Shown: piece after piece, positions 56,877 to 64,000 of the stretch | How the letters are laid out: every line of letters begins with the position of its first letter | Position numbering within the stretch: the stretch's first letter is position 1 | NCBI RefSeq assembly: GCF_022376445.1 | Contig: NW_025955048.1 | Span: forward strand, 62,001 to 126,000 | Length of the DNA: 64,000 bases | DNA from: Fomitopsis serialis | Taxonomy: Eukaryota; Basidiomycota; Agaricomycetes; Polyporales; Fomitopsidaceae | Direction: 5' to 3' | Notes under the pieces: generated by a model | Seen by the model: only the letters and a program-made list of their open reading frames with translations | Told to the model about the DNA's origin: nothing | Databases searched by the model: none | Translations under genes and position numbers: made by a program

Positions 56877-57271
56877 TGTGTTGCTCCGGCGGTCTGTCCA
56901 ATTCGCTTGTTCTGTGTAGACTCCATTGCGATGCGCCTTTTGATCTGTTTTCCTGCTGTATATAGGTCTCTAGGCAAATTTATGCGTGATTCCGCACTCA
57001 TATTATGTTCAACGTTCTGAACCCCCGTCGCGGTTAGTGACGCATCTCACGTGACCGCGTCGCGGAAAGGAGCGGCGCGCCGCAGCGCGGCATCATCATG
57101 GCGATAAGTTGACCAGCTTGAGCTCATCTTGCAAATTCGCGCCGGTCCGAGTTATATTTGAGCGCAGGAACGTTCCCATGCACCACCCTCGGTGCGACGT
57201 CGTCCCTTGTCGGCGCACTCACTCCGTGCCTCCTCCCTCCACCCGCAGTTCTCCTTGCAACGACCTACAAA

Positions 57272-58692
57272 ATGCCTTGGGACCTTATCAAGCTCAACAA
57301 CGGTAAGCATGCATCACGTATGTGTAAGGCGTCGAGCTGATTATGAATGCACGAAACCTCGTCTTGGATTCGAACACTGCGTGCTCTGTGCGATGGTCGC
57401 ACGGACAGGGACGAGCATCCCTGGCGTCGCATTTGGGACCTGGACGTTGGGCGGCGGACAGCAGTCGACCGATAAGGTCGACCAGGCCATCTCGGTTGGG
57501 TTCAGCCACATCGGTGTGTTCTTGTCGTCCTCGGGTCTCGGTCGCCACTTAACGTCGCACGATAGACACGGCACAGTCGTACAGGAATGAGTACGAGGCC
57601 GGCATCGCCATCCACGAGAGCGGGCTTGCGCGCGAGGACCTCTATATCACGACGAAATACTCAGGACTGAACGGGCTGGACATCGAGACCTCCATTCACA
57701 ACAGCCTGAACAACGTGAGTCATGCGTGAACGTTGTTGCATGGGCGTCTCACGAACGAAGGGAGTTAGCTGGGCGTCGACTACGTGAATCTCTACCTGAT
57801 CCACCACCCGCGCCTGGCCGTGCCGGACATCCCCACTGCGTGGTCCAAGATGGAGAAATTGCAGACTGACGGACTGGTGAAGTGAGCCCGTTCCATAGGC
57901 CGTGCGGGTTGTGTTCATGCTCACTGGCCATCCAGGAGCATCGGCGTTAGCAACTTCAACGTTCTGCAGCTACAGACGCTCCTCGACTCTGCCAAAATCA
58001 AGCCTGTCGCTAACCAGGTCAGTTATCTCATTCGCCGGACGCGTTTCTTCGGATTTCTGACTGCAACTCCATTGATCCAGATACTGTTCCATCCCTATGT
58101 CCTTGCGTCGCAGGCGCCCATTGTCGAGTTCGGGAAACTCAATGGCATAGTGAGCGAGGCGTACAGCGTGCTGACGTGCGTTCAGCACTGCGAGTGCGAT
58201 CAACTCCTTCGCTGACTCCATTGCCTTGTGCAGCCCGCTCACTCACCATACTGGCGGCCCGGTAGACAAGCCGCTGAAGGAAATCGCTTCTCGACTCAAC
58301 GCGGAGCCTGAGCAGGTCCTCCTCGCATGGGCCAAGGCGAAGGGTGTCGTCGTCGTCACGTACGTTCTGTTGTCGCCACACCGTTCCGATCATCCACTGA
58401 CATTCTCGTCCCTCCGTCAGTGCTAGCACGAGGAAGGAGCGCCTCGACGGCTACTTGGCGGCGGGCGACCTCGGTTAGTAATATTGGCCCTCTGTGTTCC
58501 ATGGAAAGCGTGCTCAGAGAATCCTTATTCGCAGAGCTGACGAACGAGGACATCGCGGCTATCGATGCAGCGGGTATCGTCGGTGCGCGCCGTATCACTG
58601 CACGCACGTACCTCCGGCGCGCAGCTCTCGCGGCTCTGATCGGAGCTGCTGTTCTTGGGGTGTGCAGCTACTCTGGCATAAACGTATTGTGA
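57272..58692 (+). CDS. Aldo-keto reductase, 303 aa
   Basis: Nine exons: 57272-57302, 57409-57513, 57566-57714, 57769-57881, 57936-58017, 58081-58175, 58234-58359, 58421-58473, 58535-58692; joined 912 nt, open. The fold signature starts with GTSIPGVAFGTWTLGGGQ. The catalytic site is seen as DTAQSYRNE (Asp and Tyr) with Lys in ITTKYS and His in YLIHHPR. IGVSNFNVLQL and ILFHPYVLASQ are the conserved strand-6/7 segments. The NADP-binding end reads LAWAKAKGVVVVT...STRKERL. By family knowledge it reduces aldehydes or ketones with NADPH. The C-terminus is unusual: after ITARTYLRR comes AALAALIGAAVLGVCSYSG, a hydrophobic helix that could anchor the enzyme in a membrane. Confidence 0.94.
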
Positions 58693-59385
58693 GATTGCAG
58701 AGCGGCTGATGATAGGACTCGTCTTCGGTGTACTGGTTAGTGTCAAGTCGTTTGCCTGTGGACTTTGATGTTGTGTTTTCGATTGTATGTACTGATTATA
58801 GGGGCTGAATAAATAGCGGTTACGATCGTACTGCTTACATGTACATAGTCAGGCTTGAGTAGTATGATAGTACTACTGGTGGCTGTGAACGGCCTTGGAT
58901 GGTGACGTCCCGTTACACTTCTACGGCGGCTCTAGTAGTCAGCAAAGAACACTGAGCTGTCAAGGAAATATAACATTTATGGTGTACGCCTTTCACATAC
59001 ATAGCAATAGTACATATGCACTGACCTCCGTTTGGTCGAAGTGAAGGTGGCGGGTCTGGACCTGACAGTACGTCGTAGTAAGTTGGGCGCTCGCGAGATC
59101 AGATCTGAGTCGGTACATACGAGACTGAGCGCTCCGAGTCTCCTCTCTTCGCTCCTCCACTAGCATAGTAGCAAGAGCAAGTCTCTGCTTCCTCGGCGCA
59201 CCTTCTGACTGCCTTCGCGAGGAAGTACTTACTACATATGTTCTTCAAGCCACATCGACGCGGATTCAGATCTCGATCTCGATGAAAAACAGCCCCCTTT
59301 ATCGCATTTCTCCAGCATTTCTCTCTGGGACGACGGTCATACGGCCTTCACTTTTTTCTGTCGAAAACAGGACTACGCATTCGTG
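58693..59385. other. Intergenic: 3' flank and promoter region
   Basis: No gene. The last 150 bases hold AT-rich sequence and a pyrimidine-rich leader before ATG 59386. Confidence 0.55.
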
Positions 59386-60893
59386 ATGGCAATCTCGCTG
59401 ACGATGTCATACAGAGCAGCCAAGGCCCACCTATGCTTCGCGTACGGAACGGACGTGGACAAGTACCTCTCGGGGTTCGTGGGGGACGATCTGCGGACGC
59501 TCGGGCTTCCGATGCCGCACGAGTGCCTCTTGAAGGCATACCGTACCGGCCGCGTGCGATGCAGGTGGTATGTGGAGGATGGAACTGTACGTCCTCCTTG
59601 TGCGGGGTGCGGGTCGTCTGACTCTGAGGCATTTGCAGGCATTGCACCGGCAGATATCGCAGGTGTTCTATGACGTGCGAAAGTACCCGTCCCCTCTTAT
59701 TGATTTACTGATGTAAGCCCAACTGACATTATCGCGCTGCTCATGCCGCTCATGTACACCTTTGTTGCCAGCGTGTGTCTTGAGTTCCAGGAAGGGTATG
59801 TTTACGATTCCTCGGTTCGAAACTCAGCACTGACGCTATCACCCGCAGTAACAAGCACAGCGTGTTTGCCTTCCCGCCTGCTACACCCAAATGGAAAGGG
59901 AGTAAGGCTTCGAAGTCGTTCGTGCGCGCACCAGTGGCGTCTTCCTCAGGGAAAGCGCCGTCCATGCCGAAATCGACATTCATTGCAAGACATGCGGCTT
60001 CGCCTTTCGCCCGATTACCGTCATCGCATCCGAGCACGACGCAGTCGCGTCCATGGTCGTCGCATATGAGAGACCCACCAGGCTCCGCAGCAAGCTCGAC
60101 TAAGGCATCCAGCTCGGAGTACGCAGCATCAACATCCTCTTATACAATTGAGCTTCCCGCAGCGACAAGCACTCCACCGTCAACCCGGAGATGGGGTCCA
60201 TCTGCACGGTCACAGGACGACGTTGTCCCCAAGGTGGAGGAAGAGAGCCACGAGGCTATTCTCGGTGGCGCCCTTTCAGATCCGAGGCCACCTCAGGCTA
60301 CTATCGACTCGCCCCATCGAAGCACCTTCCCATCTCCTGCAACCCCTCGCAACCCCTCCCGCCCCAGCGCTAGCCATGGGTCCTCCCCCACACCCTCTGT
60401 CTTCTCGTCAGCGACGACTCGTAGCATCACGACGTCGGACGTGGGGGCTTTGACACGCGAGGTTTGGGACGTGCGTAGGGAGATTGCGGCGTTGCGTGGG
60501 AGGGAGGCATCGTTGATGCAGCGACTCGAACGGGCGAAGAACCCGGACCTGCAAGCGGAGCCGCTGAGACGGGAACGGCCTTGGACACCGGAGGCGCATG
60601 GGCCACCGTCGGTGGACGGCGAGATCGCAGGTATGTTTTACTTCTCATGAAGACTTGGTCCAGCGCACTCATCTCGGTGAGAAGCTCTCCGCGCTCAGTT
60701 GGAGGCAGAAACCGAGGCGCGACATGCAGCGGAGAGGGCGCTGAAAGCTGAGCAGCGGCAGCGCCAGTTCGCGGAGCGCGTCGTGGCGGATGCGCGGCGA
60801 GAGTACGCAGTGCCGTTCGTCGTGCCTGCGCTCATGGATGCGCTCATCAAAATCGCGGAACTCAGCGATGGCGTAGTTTCGGTCGGCAGGTAG
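59386..60893 (+). CDS. CxW-NLS-coil family protein, about 429 aa
   Basis: Exons 59386-59586, 59639-59712, 59772-59795 (24 nt), 59849-60630, 60685-60893; joined 1290 nt, open. Start is MAISLTMSYRAAKAHLCFAY. Exon 1 ends DLRTLGLPMPH...GRVRCRWYVEDGT. Exon 2 is ALHRQISQVFYDVRKYPSPL. Exon 4 is Ser/Pro/Thr-rich with a VVPKVEEE SUMO-like site and the coil ALTREVWDVRREIAALRGRE. Exon 5 is a long basic coil (EARHAAERALKAEQRQRQFA) ending EYAVPFVVPALMDALIKIAE. It is the closest relative of the 16172 gene 42 kb away; both lack the KRPxSP motif. The exon-5 acceptor is AAG at 60682-60684, which keeps the LRAQLEAETE frame seen in the paralogue. Function unknown. Confidence 0.8.
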
Positions 60894-62900
60894 CACGCAA
60901 CTCATCGGCAATGCAGTTAAATAGGTACGATGCAATTGGCCTTTTTCTCGGAGAGCGGTCAAGACGAACTCATCTAGCTTTGAGCTGTGTCTGTTCGTTC
61001 ATCTGCTATTGATCATAACTTCATCACATGAAGACCGCCGCCTCTTGCACGCTGACGCGGCTTGTATTTTCAGGTGGAAGGGCACGTCCAACCGAGTTAC
61101 TGTATGCGCACGGTGACGCCGGTCAAAGGGATAGGTTTACATGTCTTCAATGCCTTCTACAGCAACGGTACGCAACCGTTTACGTAAACTCTAAGTTCCG
61201 TTTATCGATGCTGACCCAGAATAGAGGTACATCGTTGGGCAGTGTAAGATCATATATACTGTTGTATTCAGATTATAAGCTGTGGTACCGCCTCATGCCG
61301 TCCGATTGGTCGTGTCCTCAACTTCGGGCAGGGTGCCACTCTAAGGGCAGTGCTTGATAGCTGCACGCTCCGAAGTAGATGTATGTTATCCGGAAGTTGA
61401 GTACGTTCTCATCGAGGAGAAAGCTGACTGTCAATGATCAGATGGTGCATGCTGAGGCACGCGCGTGTCGACGTCAGCATCCACTACATGTGCCTGACAT
61501 CTCGTCCTGCCACCAGCATGCGAAATCTGCCTTCCCAGCGTCCACCGGCGTATCGCCCATTCACCTCTCGTGTGAAGGCCTGTGTGCGCGTGTGCGCGAT
61601 TCACAAACCTTGCGCCTTGCTCTAGGGGTCTTCGTGCCGGTACGTACATCGGGCAGCATTTCAGATCGGGACTGATACCGTGACGCAGGTTGCTCCTGAG
61701 GGTTGTGGTATAGAACAACGTCTCAGTAACGCGATGCAGAAGGCGCCTAAGGACAGCAGCGGGGATATCCTGCCCTCAGTATTATCGCTGACTTCGCTGA
61801 GGCCGTGTTTATACACCCGATGTGCGAGTGTGCCTGGCTATCCTCGAGATGACCGCTGGAATGCACCGGGCGACGCATGTAGCTACGCATCGCCTGGCCA
61901 GGGCGCGGTTCAGGACGTCAGACCCAGTTTCCACGCAGCAACCAGAATGTGATGGCGCTCCTCGAGCGGGCGGTACAAAGAGCGCGGTAAGCTTTTCTTC
62001 CTCTGAGTAGTGCCGCTCTAACGTGTATTGTGGTATAGACGTCCTGGGCTTGGGTCGTTGAGCACCAGAGCAGGAATCTTGCAATGTAACTACGACCTGA
62101 ATGAACCGAGGGAGGTGCGTCACGTCTGTTTCGTGTCGCGGCGGTAACGGCGTCGACTCGGACGCCGGTACTGATACGCCGTCTCCCAATGATCCCTAGG
62201 TATTAGAAGGAGTGTCCGAACTCGTGGCTCATCCAGGCCAAATTTCTCGCATGGCGACGTCATGCAATGACAACTTCAAGCCCTGAACACATTGTGCCAG
62301 AGGATATTGTTCGTAGCCCAGAATGTGAGTGCGATTCCCTTGAGTGACATATAATTTGTTTAAACATGGCTATCGCGGCTCCGGAGCGCTTAAAGGTCAT
62401 CGTTCTCGACGGAACTGAGATATGTATGAAGGCCTGGCTTGATGTCGGCCGTCTTGCGACGGACACGGAGCCAAACTCCGTGGTATCTGAATGGATGGTC
62501 GCAATGTCATTCCTCAGCGATTGTGGCGATTTTGCCTTGTACTCTACGGGCCAAACTACGACGGTCGGTTATACCAACGGCAGGCGCTTGCGTGTTTACG
62601 ACCTCTGCGGACAAGGTACGGAACAACTCGTTAGAAGCTCCATACACATACCGGTGGCATGTGTTAGAAGGCACAGCTATGTGGTGCCGCACTACTGGCG
62701 ATGCTCCGAAATGAGCAAGCCACCAGTAACCGGCGGTTAAATAAACTTGGGCTGTGCATCGCCCTGCATTGCCTCGCAGATGTCTCCCCTAGGATACGCC
62801 GCATCGATCTCCTCAAAAGACATGCCTCTACTTCCCAGGGTGAGTTTCTCTCCGTCACTGTCCACCTCGTCTAGCGAACCTCCTCCACAGCTCCCTTTCC
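60894..62900. other. Mostly unassigned; one weak ORF
   Basis: The best frame is 62366-62740 (+), 124 codons, starting MAIAAPERLKVIVLDGTEIC, with no recognised domain. Its start resembles the hydrophobic beginning of family exon 1 but it lacks the Cys-x-Trp end. The rest holds short frames only. A possible short 5' exon of the next gene (MSPLGYAASISSKDMPLLP) ends at a GTGAGT donor near 62841. Confidence 0.4.
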
Positions 62901-62904
62901 GACG

Positions 62905-64000
62905 ATGTCAGGACCCTCATTACCAATAGTACGTCCATCATTCGCCCCGGCGCATTGCTTGACCCGGGCTGACGTGTGCGCGTACCAGGACTCTCGAGGT
63001 TCACAAACGAGGCATCATCGTCAACACGCTCCTGTTATACCGTCAACGCCTTTTCGTCTCCTTCCGATCGAGTTGTTCGAGGAAATCATTGCTTGGGTGC
63101 CATACTCCACGCTGCCCGCCGTCATCTCAGTCTGCCGTGCATGGCATGGCATGACCATCAACCTCCTTTACTCCACCGTCGAGCTCTGCAGCCGCGAGAG
63201 CTTCACCATGTTGGCAGAGCAATTGCACACGTCTGCACGTGTCAAGTGTCGCCTCGCAACCACATGCCGTCTGGTCGTCTCTGATCGCGCCTTTCCCAAA
63301 ACGCCTTCGGAAGCAAACCGAGATGCTTGTAACCACTTCCTCCACGCACTACCACCCGTCTTCTGTACTGCGATGACTGGTCTGCAGACTTTGCAGATTG
63401 ACGGGGCCTACGTCTTGCTATGCCGTCGTTGTTCTTCATCACCCTTCCCATGTTCAAGACAGTGAAGTCACTGCACTTGTCTGCCTTCCATTTGCACAAT
63501 ATCTCCGAGCTACGGCGTATCATCTGCGCCTTTCCTCAGCTCGAAGATCTTATTTTACGCGGCGGTCGATTTGCTCAACTGCGCTACGCGAGCGACGCGG
63601 ACATCAAGCAACATCATCTAATGTCAATCCCTCAACTTCGGCATCTCATCATCGAATCGGATTTCTGTGAAGATTCATTCATCGTCGTCGTCGACTGGCT
63701 CGTGCGCTCGTGCGTCTGTTCTGGTCTGCGCGAACTGACGATCCGGCATCGTGACGCACCCCCTGATCGGTACGTCCGTCATGGTTTTTTGGTAGCGTCT
63801 TTGTTGTCACAGTGTATGTCTTGTGCTCCGCTCTGATCCCGTTCGCAGGTGCAGGTGGGCCAACTGCGATGCACCCCTCGACGACCAGAGTGCCGCAGGG
63901 ATCAAGCGACACCTTCAGCAAGACCATGCCGCAGACATGCCTCCATGTAACAACTCTGGACAGTCGCTGGGCCATAGTCACACGATGTGCCGCTGGAGCG
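62905..64000 (+). pseudogene. F-box gene with internal frameshift, running into C2H2 finger; cut by window end
   Basis: Residues about 45-90 of the first frame form an F-box (RLLPIELFEEIIAWVPYSTL, then CRAWHGMTINLLYSTVEL). The frame is interrupted in the GGGG run at 63403-63406: skipping two bases moves DNA reading LQTLQID into GLRLAMPSLFFITLPMFKTV, the expected LRR-like continuation (KSLHLSAFHLHNISELRR). The second frame stays open to a GTACGT donor at about 63770. With the acceptor TTCGCAG near 63848 it continues as CRWANCDAPLDDQSAAGIKR...HLQQDH, a C2H2 finger pattern. So it is an F-box/finger gene, or two genes, with a 2-nt insertion (or 1-nt deletion), or an assembly error. The 3' end lies outside the window. 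Confidence 0.6.

Noticed and set aside
1..64000. Homeodomain mating-type locus (NLS and coiled coils are reminiscent)
   Set aside because: No WFxNxR homeodomain motif, no pheromone receptor and no flanking mating-locus gene is seen in any frame.
1..64000. Retrotransposon or DNA transposon as the cause of the expansion
   Set aside because: No reverse transcriptase (YxDD), integrase or transposase motif and no long terminal repeats were found; only a short non-coding repeat is present.

Overview
The window looks like nuclear DNA of a filamentous basidiomycete, probably an agaricomycete. Genes are cut by many 45-90 nt GT-AG introns with CTNA-type branch sites. I recognise a fungal-type cytochrome P450, an aldo-keto reductase, F-box proteins and a fungal-style C2H2 finger. 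I found no reverse transcriptase, transposase, tRNA, rRNA or CRISPR array.

Most of the window is one expanded gene family that I do not recognise, called here the CxW-NLS-coil family. I assembled thirteen exon sets: one with a frameshift (233-2139, -) and twelve that read open from start to stop (13721-15737 +; 16172-17803 -; 18536-20316 -; 23064-24943 -; 26751-28570 +; 29091-30610 +; 36838-38179 +; 40003-41691 +; 45214-46160 -; 47871-49269 +; 49784-51398 -; 59386-60893 +). At least nine decayed pieces lie between them. Each complete member has: (1) an exon-1 domain of about 65-90 residues ending in a Cys-x-Trp-like motif; (2) a short helical exon 2; (3) a micro-exon of 24, 30, 36 or 42 nt; (4) in most members a long disordered exon 4 with a basic KRPxSP...KRxR nuclear-localisation-like motif and often psi-K-x-E SUMO motifs; (5) short coiled-coil exons, often 42 or 63 nt. 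Intron phases are constant (0 after exon 1, 2 after exons 2 and 3, 1 after later exons). That constancy argues that the family is real although the proteins are very divergent.

Layout. 0.2-5 kb: frameshifted member and a 3' remnant. 6-7.7 kb: F-box/LRR-like gene. 8.8-13 kb: remnants and a dead exon 1. 13.7-30.6 kb: dense array of six members, including a divergent-pair duplication and a 1.4 kb segmental duplication. 33-35.1 kb: intact P450. 35.5-51.4 kb: second array of five members plus remnants and a short dispersed repeat. 52-53.5 kb: duplicated unit with a small Cys-rich ORF. 55.1-56.9 kb: long disordered protein with SxIP motifs. 57.3-58.7 kb: aldo-keto reductase. 59.4-60.9 kb: last family member. 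62.9-64 kb: F-box gene with a frameshift, reading into a C2H2 finger at the window edge.

The array shows birth-and-death evolution: tandem and segmental duplication, apparent shuffling of N- and C-halves, truncation and frameshift decay. Nuclear location and coiled-coil dimerisation are inferences from motifs; no biochemical role can be read from the sequence. The P450, aldo-keto reductase and F-box genes show no visible functional link to the family.
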